Source: Burkholderia sp. Bp9142 (lineage in GTDB: Bacteria > Pseudomonadota > Gammaproteobacteria > Burkholderiales > Burkholderiaceae). From it: a stretch of DNA of 64,000 nucleotides. Positions 35,528-44,067 of the stretch are shown here, one piece after another. The translations under genes and the position numbers were made by a program. The notes under the pieces are model-generated. The model was not told the DNA's origin and ran no database searches. It was given only the letters and a program-made list of their open reading frames with translations. Position 1 is the first letter of the stretch. Each line of letters opens with the position of its first letter. The DNA is taken from positions 58,475 to 122,474 of the forward strand of contig NZ_QTPP01000023.1 of the NCBI RefSeq assembly GCF_003853415.1, in the 5' to 3' direction.

Positions 35528-35750
35528 TCAGAACCTGGGGCGAATGCCGATGCGAGCGAGCAGTTGGTTGCTGTTGCCCGAGGCCGATTGGGTGTTGATC
35601 TCGGACACAACTGCATTGCCGGTCGAGCCGACTCCGGATGCGTGGTTGATATATGGCGACGGCATATACGTCGGTACGCTTCGAAAGGAAGTAGCCCGGG
35701 CCGAGCGAATACTGGAAGTACTTTGCATCCTCCTGGGCTGAATCAATTGC
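35528..35750 (-). pseudogene. Porin 3' remnant, frameshifted
   Basis: Minus-strand frames give AQEDAKYFQYSLGPGYFLSKRTDVYAVAIYQ and, after a frameshift, NHASGVGSTGNAV...NQLLARIGIRPRF, the last strands and terminal phenylalanine of a Burkholderia porin. The first 300 or so residues are missing. It lies just outside the ABC binding-protein gene and is probably the relic of a porin once serving this pathway. Confidence 0.75.
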
Positions 35751-35778
35751 TACCTTACGGGCCTAGAGAAGTGGGGAA

Positions 35779-36792
35779 TCAGCGAGGTGCTTGCGCCCGA
35801 TTGACGAAGTCGTTGGTGAACGTTCTGGAGAGATCGATGTGTCGCCCCTTGATGTTCGGATTGAACTCGCTCAATACCTTCAGGACGGTTTCGGGTCCGC
35901 CGGCAGGCATTTTTCCGTCCGGCGAATACATCGGCATCGATGCTTGAAGGGCCTTCACGTAAAGGCTCTTGCTGCCGCCGTAGTAGTCAGCGGGCATCTT
36001 GTTCGCAATCTCTTCCGCCGAGTGGGTCTGGATGAAGCGAAGCGTCCGGACAAACGCCCGCGCAAGCTTCTGTGCGTCATCCCGATGGCTATCGGCCCAT
36101 GTACGTTGGACGTAGAGGCTCGATGCCGGGTACAAGCCACCAAGAGCCGCCTTCGTGCCGTCGACGCTGCTCAAATCGACAAGCACCTGTGCGTCCCCGG
36201 TCGCGCGCAGCAATGAAGTCGTGGGTTCCGTGCTCCATACAACCTCGACTCGACGTTGCTTTACCGCCGCAAGCAAGGCATTGCCCGCACCTACCGGCAG
36301 CGTTGAATAATCCGACATCTTCAAACCATACCTTGCCGCGAGGAAGTGCCCGATGAAGGCCGACGATGAACCGAGTCCGGTAACGCCGAGTGTCTTGCCC
36401 CTGAGGTCCCCCATGTTCCGAATCTGTGTCGCCATGTCGCTGCGAACCATTTCCATGCTGCCTGGTACGAGGCCGAAGAGCACAATGCTCTCGATCTCTT
36501 TCCCCTTGGCTTGGAGATCAATCGAGTGATCGTAGAAGCCGACGACCGCCTGCGCTGCGCCGGCGACGAGCTCGTTTTCTGCGTCTACGCCAGCTTGCTG
36601 CGATTGCAGGTCGACATCCAGGCCTTCATCGCGAAAGTAGCCCAGAGATTCAGTCAGTTTAGCGGGTAGATAGATAAGCTTATTGATACCGCCAACGATA
36701 ATTGTGATCTTCTCTGCGGCGATGGCATTCACTGCGCATAGAGAAAGCAAGATCGATGCAGCCCCTGCAATTTTCCGAACGGTTCTTTGCAC
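35779..36792 (-). CDS. ABC transporter substrate-binding protein (NMT1/SsuA-like), orphan
   Basis: 337 residues with a signal peptide ending AIAAE. The body (IIVGGINKLIYLPAKLTESLGYFRDEGLDVDL, GKTLGVTGLGSSSAFIGHFLA) matches the NMT1/aliphatic-sulfonate/nitrate binding-protein family. It would capture a small acid in the periplasm. No permease or ATPase gene is next to it, so it must use a distant partner. Operator copy 4 is 315 bases upstream, suggesting GntR control. Confidence 0.9.
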   Translation of the reverse strand: MQRTVRKIAGAASILLSLCAVNAIAAEKITIIVGGINKLIYLPAKLTESLGYFRDEGLDVDLQSQQAGVDAENELVAGAAQAVVGFYDHSIDLQAKGKEIESIVLFGLVPGSMEMVRSDMATQIRNMGDLRGKTLGVTGLGSSSAFIGHFLAARYGLKMSDYSTLPVGAGNALLAAVKQRRVEVVWSTEPTTSLLRATGDAQVLVDLSSVDGTKAALGGLYPASSLYVQRTWADSHRDDAQKLARAFVRTLRFIQTHSAEEIANKMPADYYGGSKSLYVKALQASMPMYSPDGKMPAGGPETVLKVLSEFNPNIKGRHIDLSRTFTNDFVNRAQAPR

Positions 36793-37337
36793 GACTTGTC
36801 TCCTTGCTGGCTCACACTTTGAGTCAGTGTTTTTTGGAATCTATAGATAATCGTAGTCCGAATTAAATGGAAGGAAATTTTCGTAACCTTGAACGGACTG
36901 GCGTTGGATTATGTACTGGCGTTGGTACTACTATAGTTTGGTTGGATCACTGGAATGTGCCTTCGTATATCCCAAATCGATCTCAGTCCTTCGCCGAGTA
37001 CACGCGCACGCTGAAGCGTCCGTTGTTGTTTGCTGGCTTTGTCTATTTGACGGACGGCAGTAGCGTTACTTAAGGCGAAGGACCGAACTTAATGTGACAT
37101 GATGGTGCATTCTATGGTTACGAAACGCAATAAGTAAACCGATCGGCGCCCGGGGAATACCCTGAGCCTGATCGACTTGAGTTCATAGCACTTCGTCATA
37201 GCCATGCCGCAGCATGCCAGACGAGTTTGCGAACGATCGATCCAAATGGAACTCAATAAGGTGTGGGCGCCAAGGCCTGCCTATGTCCGCTGGCTGCTAT
37301 AGCCGACAATGGCAACAAAGGGGCGGCAATCCCAATC
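36793..37337. other. Intergenic region holding operator copy 4
   Basis: No gene supported. A 68-codon plus-strand frame at 36867-37073 has no family pattern. The only clear element is the palindrome at 37107-37128. Confidence 0.5.
37107..37128. promoter_or_regulatory. 22-bp palindromic operator, copy 4
   Basis: Left half GCATTCTATGG, right half TTACGAAACGC, followed by AATAAG as in copy 1. Sequence beyond the palindrome is thus shared too, suggesting common origin with the lactonase/GntR promoter. The nearest properly oriented gene is the binding protein at 36792. Confidence 0.6.
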
Positions 37338-38132
37338 TTAGCCTGCGTCGGCGCCCTCAAGGGCAGTGACGATTTCTCGAGCAGCCACCTTGAGTTCGGG
37401 TACGAAACGCCGAATTGCTTCGGCTGGTGTTATCGCCTTCGATAAATAGATCACGTTCAGGCTGCCGAGCACGTGCCCGCGCGCGGAGATGGCCACAGCG
37501 ATAGCGCCGATCTTTTTTTGGGCACCCCAGTCGCCCGCATTGATGCCAAATCCGTCCGCGCGAGTCTGGCGGATCAGATTCGCGACATACGCGTCATCGA
37601 ATGCGAGGCGGCGCTGCTCTTCATCGCCAGCATTGGTTCGCAACAGTGCGAGGATGCCCGCTCGCTCGGCATCGGGACAGGCAGCAAAATATGCGCGGCC
37701 AGCCGCGGTCAACAGCATCGGGAGCCGGCGCCCGACCATCGATCGGTGAAATGACAGCGGACTGAATCGGTGCGTGGTTTCGCGAATGATCATCGCGTCG
37801 CCATCGGGTGTCGTCAAATCTGACGGCCAGACGACACGTTGTGTTAGTTGCGCCATCACTGGCGGCGCTACCGTTGAAATCCATTCGTCGTCCGTAAAAC
37901 CTTCGCTCAGCGAGCGTACGCCGAGCACTAGCCTGAAGCTGTCGTCGGACGGGCTACGGCGCACGCATCCTTCTTCGACCAAAGTTTCCAAGAGCCGCCG
38001 CACCGTCGTTCTGTGCAACCCGGTGGCATCGCTGATTTGCTGGCTAGTCGCGCGGCCATTCTCCATCCCGTTTAGCGCGCGCAGCACCTGCAGGCCACGC
38101 GCGAGGCCGCGTACGCTGGTGTATCTCGACAC
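37338..38132 (-). CDS. mhpR: IclR-family activator of the mhp operon
   Basis: 264 residues. N-terminal winged helix: VRGLARGLQVLRALNGMENGRATSQQISDATGLHRTTVRRLLETL in total (residues about 6-50); the C-terminal IclR effector domain ends with SLNVIYLSKAITPAEAIRRF. MhpR binds 3-hydroxyphenylpropionate-type ligands and activates the divergent catabolic operon. It diverges from mhpA, and a GTGCA-N5-TGCAC palindrome lies 25 bases upstream of its start. Confidence 0.93.
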   Translation of the reverse strand: MSRYTSVRGLARGLQVLRALNGMENGRATSQQISDATGLHRTTVRRLLETLVEEGCVRRSPSDDSFRLVLGVRSLSEGFTDDEWISTVAPPVMAQLTQRVVWPSDLTTPDGDAMIIRETTHRFSPLSFHRSMVGRRLPMLLTAAGRAYFAACPDAERAGILALLRTNAGDEEQRRLAFDDAYVANLIRQTRADGFGINAGDWGAQKKIGAIAVAISARGHVLGSLNVIYLSKAITPAEAIRRFVPELKVAAREIVTALEGADAG

Positions 38133-38157
38133 AATAAAGTCCTTTTAAATCAATGGC

Positions 38158-38172
38158 GTGCATCCAGTGCAC
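38158..38172. promoter_or_regulatory. Palindromic MhpR operator candidate
   Basis: GTGCA-TCCAG-TGCAC, a perfect 15-bp inverted repeat in the mhpR-mhpA intergenic region. Its form resembles the TGCAC-type palindrome I recall for the E. coli MhpR site. Confidence 0.6.
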
Positions 38173-38378
38173 ATTCCACTCAAATTGTTGAGGCGCGATA
38201 TCGCGCTCCTTAGACTTTGTTTGAAACCGGAGGCATGGGCGGCAGAGAGGGCCCGGTGGATGGCGTCGGCGAAGACTCGTCCATCGTAGCAGAGCTTGCC
38301 GCGTTGGCGCCGGTCCGATGGTGGAGACGCGCGGCAGCCGGCCGCGCAGCACTTAAAACAGCATTGCAGGAGACATAG

Positions 38379-40220
38379 ATGCCCGCCCAATATGAGGCTG
38401 TGCCCGCGTCGGGCAGCCCGCATGTCATCGCAACGGACGTCGCCATCGTTGGCGCCGGCCCGGTCGGCCTGATGATCGCTAACCTGCTGGGACAGCAAGG
38501 CGTCGGAACGATCATCATCGAGAAACTCGAGCAGATTATCGACTATCCCCGCGCGATCGGCCTCGATGACGAAGCGCTTCGGGTATTCCAGACCGTAGGT
38601 CTCGCTGACGCGCTGCTACCACACACGACCCCCGACCACTGGATGCGCTTTGTCGCTGGTAGCGGCCGCTGCTTCGCGTCCATCGAGCCTCGGACCGACG
38701 AATTTGGCTGGTCGCGCCGCAACGCATTCATCCAGCCGCTGGCGGACCGTGTGCTGTTCGATGGACTGACGCGATTCGCGCACGTAGGCGTGCTATTTGG
38801 GCACACCGTCGACTCGTTTGCCCAGGACTGCGACGGCGTGACGATTGAGATAGTTGACGCCCAAGGCGAGAAGAAGATCGTGCGTGCTGGGTACATGGTC
38901 GGCGCGGACGGCGGCAACAGCTTCGTGCGCCGCGCACTCAACGTATCGTTCGAAGGGCGCACGAAGCCAAACCAGTGGATCGTCGTCGACGTGCGCAACG
39001 ATCCGCTCGGCTCGCCGCACGTGTACCTGCATTGCGACTGGCGGCGACCTTACGTGTCGGCCGCGCTGCCACATGGGATCCGCCGCTTCGAATTCATGGT
39101 GATGCCCGGCGAAACCGAGGAGCAGCTGTCGCGGCCTGAAAACCTTGCCGCGCTGATCCGCAAGGTGGTCGCCGATCCGGACAAGGTCGACTACATACGC
39201 AAGCGCGTCTATACGCACAACGCGCGGCTCGCGCGCCGCTTCGATGTCGGCCGCGTGCTGCTCGCGGGCGACGCCGCGCACATCATGCCGGTTTGGCAGG
39301 GGCAGGGCTACAACAGCGGGATTCGCGATGCGAGCAATCTCGGCTGGAAGCTCGCAATGGTCGCAAAGGGGCTCGCGCGGCCCGAGCTGCTCGCGAGCTA
39401 TACGCTCGAGCGGCGCGACCATGCGCGCTCGATGATTCATCTGTCGGAAGTCGCCGGCGACATTTTCGCGCCGACGACGCGCGTCGGCCGTGTCGTGCGC
39501 GACGGGTTCGTGCGCGCGCTCGGTTTGATTCCGGCCGCGAAACGCTATTTCGTCGAGATGCGCTTCAAGCCTATGCCGCGCTACGAAGCCGGCGTTGTGA
39601 TGCTGCCGCAGTGCACACGCGACGGCGGCGTGCTGGCCCGGCTGCTCGACTGCGCGGGCGGCACCGCGCCGGGGCGCCTGCTCGGCCTGATGAGCCAGAA
39701 GCGTAGTTCGTGGCTGGGGCAGCTCGTGTATGGCCGCGATGCGTTCGGCCAGTCACCGGTCGGCCGGATGTTCATCCAGCCGCGCGTGCGCACGGCCGAC
39801 GGCCGCACGGTGCGGCTCGACGACGCGATCGGCAACCGCTTCGCGGTGATCGGTTGGGGCAGCGACCCGACCTTCGGGCTGACCGACGCGGCCCGCACGG
39901 TGTGGGAGCGACTCGGCGCGTGCTTCGTCCTGGCGAAGCCCGACGTGCAACTCGACTATGTGGCCGACGTGCCTGACGGCGTGATCGCGATCGGCGATAC
40001 GACGGGCCGGCTGAAAGACTGGTTCAGCCGGATTCCTCAGTCGGTTGTGCTGCTGCGGCCGGATCGCTTCGTCGCGGGCGTGTGCGCGCCGCAGGAAGCG
40101 TCGGACGCGATCGTCGCGCTCGCCGCGCTGCTGCAGCTCACGGATACAGTGTCCGCCGCACGCCCCCCACAGGCCGATGCGTTCGCGCACGAGGCTGCCG
40201 CGCAACCGGCTGGAGCGTGA
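38379..40220 (+). CDS. mhpA: 3-(3-hydroxyphenyl)propionate / 3-hydroxycinnamate 2-hydroxylase
   Basis: 613 residues, about 60 longer than the E. coli enzyme. FAD fold TDVAIVGAGPVGLMIANLLGQQG in total, AIGLDDEALRVFQ, and the MhpA-specific GDAAHIMPVWQGQGYNSGIRD. It hydroxylates 3-(3-hydroxyphenyl)propionate to the 2,3-dihydroxy acid using NADH, O2 and FAD in the cytosol. It is the first gene of the operon; its stop is one base from the mhpB start. Third-position GC is very high here, unlike the 14-24 kb region. Confidence 0.95.
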   Translation: MPAQYEAVPASGSPHVIATDVAIVGAGPVGLMIANLLGQQGVGTIIIEKLEQIIDYPRAIGLDDEALRVFQTVGLADALLPHTTPDHWMRFVAGSGRCFASIEPRTDEFGWSRRNAFIQPLADRVLFDGLTRFAHVGVLFGHTVDSFAQDCDGVTIEIVDAQGEKKIVRAGYMVGADGGNSFVRRALNVSFEGRTKPNQWIVVDVRNDPLGSPHVYLHCDWRRPYVSAALPHGIRRFEFMVMPGETEEQLSRPENLAALIRKVVADPDKVDYIRKRVYTHNARLARRFDVGRVLLAGDAAHIMPVWQGQGYNSGIRDASNLGWKLAMVAKGLARPELLASYTLERRDHARSMIHLSEVAGDIFAPTTRVGRVVRDGFVRALGLIPAAKRYFVEMRFKPMPRYEAGVVMLPQCTRDGGVLARLLDCAGGTAPGRLLGLMSQKRSSWLGQLVYGRDAFGQSPVGRMFIQPRVRTADGRTVRLDDAIGNRFAVIGWGSDPTFGLTDAARTVWERLGACFVLAKPDVQLDYVADVPDGVIAIGDTTGRLKDWFSRIPQSVVLLRPDRFVAGVCAPQEASDAIVALAALLQLTDTVSAARPPQADAFAHEAAAQPAGA

Positions 40221-40221
40221 C

Positions 40222-41193
40222 ATGCCGATCCAGCTAGAATGCCTGTCCCATACGCCGCTGCAAGGCTATTTCGATCCGGCGCCGGACGTGGTGGCCGAAG
40301 TCGAGCGCGTGCAGGCCGCGGCCCGTGCGCGCGTCGAAGTGTTCGATCCCGAATGCATCGTGCTGTTCGCGCCCGACCATTACAACGGCTTTTTCTACGA
40401 CCTGATGCCGCCGTTCTGCATCGGCATCGCGGCGGAATCGATCGGTGACTACCGGAGCCTCGCGGGCCCGCTGAACGTGCCAGCCACGTTCGCCCGCGAA
40501 CTGGTCGAGGCCGTGCTCGACAGCGATGTCGACGTGTCGATGTCGTACCGGATGCAAATCGATCACGGCTTCGCGCAGGCGCTCGAAGTGCTGACGGGCG
40601 ACCTCGACCGCTACCCGGTGATTCCCGTGTTCCTGAACTCCGTCGCTGCGCCGATGGCGACGCTGCGCCGTGCGCGGCTGCTCGGCGACGCGATCGGCCG
40701 CTTCGTCGCGCGCTCGGGCCGCCGAGTCTTGGTGGTCGGCTCCGGCGGCATCTCGCACGAGCCGCCGGTGCCGGAACTCGCGACCGCGAGCCCGGAACTG
40801 GCCGAGCGGCTGATCGCCGGACGCAATCCGGACGCCGATGCGCGCGCCGCGCGCCAGGCGCGCACGATCGCGGCGGCGCGCACGTTCGCGGCCGGCGACA
40901 GCCCGCTGCACGCGCTCAATCCCGGATGGGACCAGGCGTTTCTCGACGTGCTCGAAAGCGGCGACCTGAAAGCCGTCGACGGGATGACTAACGATGCGAT
41001 CACGCGCGACGGCGGCAAGTCTGCGCACGAGATCCGCGCGTGGGTCGCCGCGTTCGCGGCGCTGGCGGCCGCGGGCCCGTATCACGCGGTGCGGGATTTC
41101 TACCGCCCGATTCCCGAATGGATCGCGGGCTTCGCCGCCATGCACGGCTGGTCTGCGGGTGAGCCCGCGCCGCGATCGACAGACAAGGAGTGA
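40222..41193 (+). CDS. mhpB: 2,3-dihydroxyphenylpropionate 1,2-dioxygenase (type II extradiol)
   Basis: 323 residues from ATG 40222; the upstream open frame lies inside mhpA. LigB-type fold: FAPDHYNGFFYDLMPPFCIG, then MQIDHGF with H115 and GSGGISHE with H179, the two histidines known as acid-base residues in E. coli MhpB. Cleaves 2,3-dihydroxyphenylpropionate to 2-hydroxy-6-oxonona-2,4-dienedioate. This type is unrelated to the VOC dioxygenase at 6715, so the two clusters open rings with different enzyme families. Confidence 0.95.
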   Translation: MPIQLECLSHTPLQGYFDPAPDVVAEVERVQAAARARVEVFDPECIVLFAPDHYNGFFYDLMPPFCIGIAAESIGDYRSLAGPLNVPATFARELVEAVLDSDVDVSMSYRMQIDHGFAQALEVLTGDLDRYPVIPVFLNSVAAPMATLRRARLLGDAIGRFVARSGRRVLVVGSGGISHEPPVPELATASPELAERLIAGRNPDADARAARQARTIAAARTFAAGDSPLHALNPGWDQAFLDVLESGDLKAVDGMTNDAITRDGGKSAHEIRAWVAAFAALAAAGPYHAVRDFYRPIPEWIAGFAAMHGWSAGEPAPRSTDKE

Positions 41194-41197
41194 CGAC

Positions 41198-41977
41198 ATG
41201 CTGACCCCGCAACATATCGACGCGCTGGCCGCTCGCCTGCGCGCCGCCGAACGCGAACGCGCGCCAATCAAACCGCTGCGCATGGAAATCGGCGAGCAGA
41301 ACGCCGAAGACGCCTACGCGATCCAGCAGGCCAATGCGGCGCTGCGGCGCGAACGCGTGGTTGGCCGCAAGATCGGTCTGACCTCGCTCGCGGTGCAGCA
41401 GCAGCTCGGCGTCGACCAGCCGGACTTCGGCACGCTGTTCGCGTCGATGGCATACGGCGACGCCGAACCGATGAGCCTGTCGCAGCGGATCCAGCCGAAG
41501 GTCGAAGCGGAAATCGCACTCGTGCTCGAGCACGACCTCGTGCACGAGAAGCACACGTTCGCCGAACTGCAGCGCGCGACCGCGTACGCGCTCGCGGCGA
41601 TCGAAGTCGTCGACAGCCGCATCGCGGGCTGGAACATCCGCTTCGTGGACACCGTCGCTGACAACGCGTCGAGCGCGCTGTTCGTGCTCGGCAGCCGGCC
41701 CGTGCTGCTGAAGGACGTCGATCTTGCCGGCTGCGAGATGACGCTCGCGTCGAACGGCGAAGTGCTGTCGCGCGGCAGCGGCACCGCGTGCCTTGGCAAT
41801 CCACTGAACGCGGCCGCGTGGCTTGCCGACCGGATGGTGCGGCACGGCACGCCGCTGCGGGCGGGCGACGTGATCTTGACAGGCGCCCTTGGCCCGATGG
41901 TCGCGGTCACGCGCCCTGGCACGTTCACCGCGCAGATCGCCGGTCTCGGCAGCGTGCGCGCCACTTTCAACGAATGA
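41198..41977 (+). CDS. mhpD: 2-hydroxypenta-2,4-dienoate (2-keto-4-pentenoate) hydratase
   Basis: 259 residues from ATG 41198. Signatures: EDAYAIQQANAALR, VVGRKIGLTSLAVQQQLGVDQPDFGTLF, KVEAEIALVLEHDL (metal acids) and LTGALGPMVAV. Hydrates the dienoate to 4-hydroxy-2-oxovalerate. It is the complete counterpart of the fragment at 1-150. Four bases follow the mhpB stop. The order A-B-D differs from E. coli A-B-C-D, with mhpC moved to the operon end. Confidence 0.94.
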   Translation: MLTPQHIDALAARLRAAERERAPIKPLRMEIGEQNAEDAYAIQQANAALRRERVVGRKIGLTSLAVQQQLGVDQPDFGTLFASMAYGDAEPMSLSQRIQPKVEAEIALVLEHDLVHEKHTFAELQRATAYALAAIEVVDSRIAGWNIRFVDTVADNASSALFVLGSRPVLLKDVDLAGCEMTLASNGEVLSRGSGTACLGNPLNAAAWLADRMVRHGTPLRAGDVILTGALGPMVAVTRPGTFTAQIAGLGSVRATFNE

Positions 41978-41985
41978 GTATTTCC

Positions 41986-42933
41986 ATGAGCGTTCAGAAA
42001 CTCAAGGCCGCGATCATCGGTTCGGGCAACATCGGCACTGACCTTATGATGAAGATCATGCGGCATGCGAAGCATCTCGAAGTTGCCGCGATGGTCGGCA
42101 TCGATCCGGCCTCGGACGGCCTCGCGCGCGCGGCGCGCCTAGGCGTCGCGACGACACACGAAGGTGTCGAAGGCCTCGCGCGGCTGCCCGAATTCGACGA
42201 CATCGACTTCGTGTTCGACGCGACGTCGGCCGGCGCACACGTGAAGAACGATGCGTTCCTGCGCACGCTGAAGCCAGGCATCCGCTGCATCGACCTGACG
42301 CCCGCGGCGATCGGTCCGTACTGCGTGCCGGTCGTGAACCTCGACGCGCATCTCGACGCGCCGAACGTGAACATGGTCACCTGCGGCGGCCAGGCAACGA
42401 TTCCGATGGTCGCGGCCGTGTCGCGCGTCGCGAAGGCACATTATGCGGAGATCGTCGCGTCGATCAGCAGCAAGTCAGCCGGGCCCGGCACGCGCGCCAA
42501 CATCGACGAATTCACCGAGACGACGTCGAAGGCGATCGGGGTGGTCGGCGGCGCCGCGCATGGCAAGGCGATGATCATCCTGAACCCGGCCGTGCCGCCG
42601 GTGATGATGCGCGACACCGTGTATGTGCTGTCGGAGCCAGCCGATCACGAGAAGATCGCCGCGTCGGTCGAAGCGATGGCGCGCGCGGTGCAGGCGTATG
42701 TGCCCGGCTACCGGCTGAAGCAGGCCGTGCAGTTCGACGAGATTCCCGCGTCCGCGCCGTTGAACATCCCGGGCCTCGGCCGCGTGAGCGGGCTGAAGAC
42801 GTCGATCTTTCTCGAGGTCGAAGGTGCCGCGCACTATCTACCCGCGTACGCCGGCAATCTCGACATCATGACGTCCGCGGCGCTCGCGACTGCCGAGCGT
42901 ATCGCGCAATCGATGCAACGCGTGAACGCTTAA
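41986..42933 (+). CDS. mhpF: Acetaldehyde dehydrogenase (CoA-acylating), second copy
   Basis: 315 residues from ATG 41986, equal in length to the copy at 147-1094; an ATG at 41974 overlapping the mhpD stop would add four residues. Same signatures: IIGSGNIGTDL, NMVTCGGQATIPMV and SAGPGTRANIDEFTETT. Makes acetyl-CoA from the acetaldehyde produced by MhpE. Codon choice is more GC-rich than in the first copy. Confidence 0.95.
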   Translation: MSVQKLKAAIIGSGNIGTDLMMKIMRHAKHLEVAAMVGIDPASDGLARAARLGVATTHEGVEGLARLPEFDDIDFVFDATSAGAHVKNDAFLRTLKPGIRCIDLTPAAIGPYCVPVVNLDAHLDAPNVNMVTCGGQATIPMVAAVSRVAKAHYAEIVASISSKSAGPGTRANIDEFTETTSKAIGVVGGAAHGKAMIILNPAVPPVMMRDTVYVLSEPADHEKIAASVEAMARAVQAYVPGYRLKQAVQFDEIPASAPLNIPGLGRVSGLKTSIFLEVEGAAHYLPAYAGNLDIMTSAALATAERIAQSMQRVNA

Positions 42934-42945
42934 GGAAGTTTCCCG

Positions 42946-43959
42946 ATGAGCAAGAAACTCTACATCTCCGACGTGACGCTGCGCGACGGCAGCCACGCGA
43001 TTCGCCATCAATACTCGATCCGCAACGTACAAGACATCGCGCGGGCGCTGGACAGGGCCAGGGTCGATTCGATCGAGGTCGCGCACGGCGACGGCCTGCA
43101 GGGATCGAGCTTCAACTACGGCTTCGGTGCGCACAGCGATCTCGAATGGATCGAGGCGGTGGCGGACGTCGTCGAGCACGCGAAGATCGCGACGCTGCTG
43201 CTGCCGGGCATCGGCACGATCCACGACCTGACGGCCGCGTACGACGCGGGCGCACGCGTCGTGCGCGTCGCGACGCACTGCACGGAAGCGGACATCTCGA
43301 AGCAGCACATCGAGCACGCGCGCGCGCTCGGCATGGACACGGTCGGTTTCCTGATGATGAGCCACATGACTACGCCGGAGAACCTGGCCGTCGAGGCGCA
43401 GAAGATGGAAAGCTATGGTGCGACCTGCATCTACGTCGTCGATTCGGGCGGCGCGCTCAACATGAACGACGTGCGCGATCGCTTCCGTGCGCTCAAGGCC
43501 ATGCTGAAGCCCGAGACGCAGACGGGTATTCACGCGCATCACAACCTGAGCCTCGGCGTCGCGAACTCGATCGTTGCTGTCGAGGAAGGCTGCGACCGGA
43601 TCGACGCGAGCCTCGCCGGCATGGGCGCCGGCGCCGGCAACGCGCCGCTCGAAGTGTTCATCGCGGCGGCCGGGCGTCTCGGCTGGAACCACGGCACGGA
43701 TCTCTACACGCTGATGGACGCGGCCGACGACATCGTGCGCCCGCTGCAGGATCGTCCGGTGCGCGTGGATCGCGAGACGCTCGCGCTCGGCTATGCGGGC
43801 GTGTATTCGAGCTTCCTGCGCCATTCGGAAGCGGCCGCGAACAAGTACGGGCTGAAGACGGTCGACATCCTCGTCGAGCTCGGCCGCCGCCGGATGGTCG
43901 GCGGGCAGGAGGACATGATCGTCGACGTCGCGCTCGACCTTAAGCGCGCGCACTGCTGA
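42946..43959 (+). CDS. mhpE: 4-hydroxy-2-oxovalerate aldolase, second copy
   Basis: 337 residues. ISDVTLRDGSHAIRHQYS, GIHAHHNLSLGVANS and GAGAGNAPLEVF as in the first copy. AAGGA lies before the ATG, 12 bases after mhpF. Splits 4-hydroxy-2-oxovalerate to pyruvate and acetaldehyde, the latter handed to MhpF. Confidence 0.95.
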   Translation: MSKKLYISDVTLRDGSHAIRHQYSIRNVQDIARALDRARVDSIEVAHGDGLQGSSFNYGFGAHSDLEWIEAVADVVEHAKIATLLLPGIGTIHDLTAAYDAGARVVRVATHCTEADISKQHIEHARALGMDTVGFLMMSHMTTPENLAVEAQKMESYGATCIYVVDSGGALNMNDVRDRFRALKAMLKPETQTGIHAHHNLSLGVANSIVAVEEGCDRIDASLAGMGAGAGNAPLEVFIAAAGRLGWNHGTDLYTLMDAADDIVRPLQDRPVRVDRETLALGYAGVYSSFLRHSEAAANKYGLKTVDILVELGRRRMVGGQEDMIVDVALDLKRAHC

Positions 43960-44067
43960 CGCCGCGAAGGGCTAACGCGGCGCGGCTCTTCGCAGGGCAA
44001 GTTCGAGCGCCGCATCTTCATCGACATCGCCGCAAAGAGCGATGCAACTTCCTATTGGAGACTTTTC

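Noticed and set aside
36867..37073. A 68-codon plus-strand frame upstream of operator copy 4
   Set aside because: No ribosome site, no family pattern and unusual composition; treated as noncoding.
42838..43953. A 371-codon minus-strand frame opposite mhpE
   Set aside because: It mirrors the aldolase with arginine/histidine-rich, low-complexity translation, as usual for GC-rich genes, and has no family pattern. The same holds for 1361-2146, 5596-6594, 38793-39440, 40234-41283 and 41000-41845.
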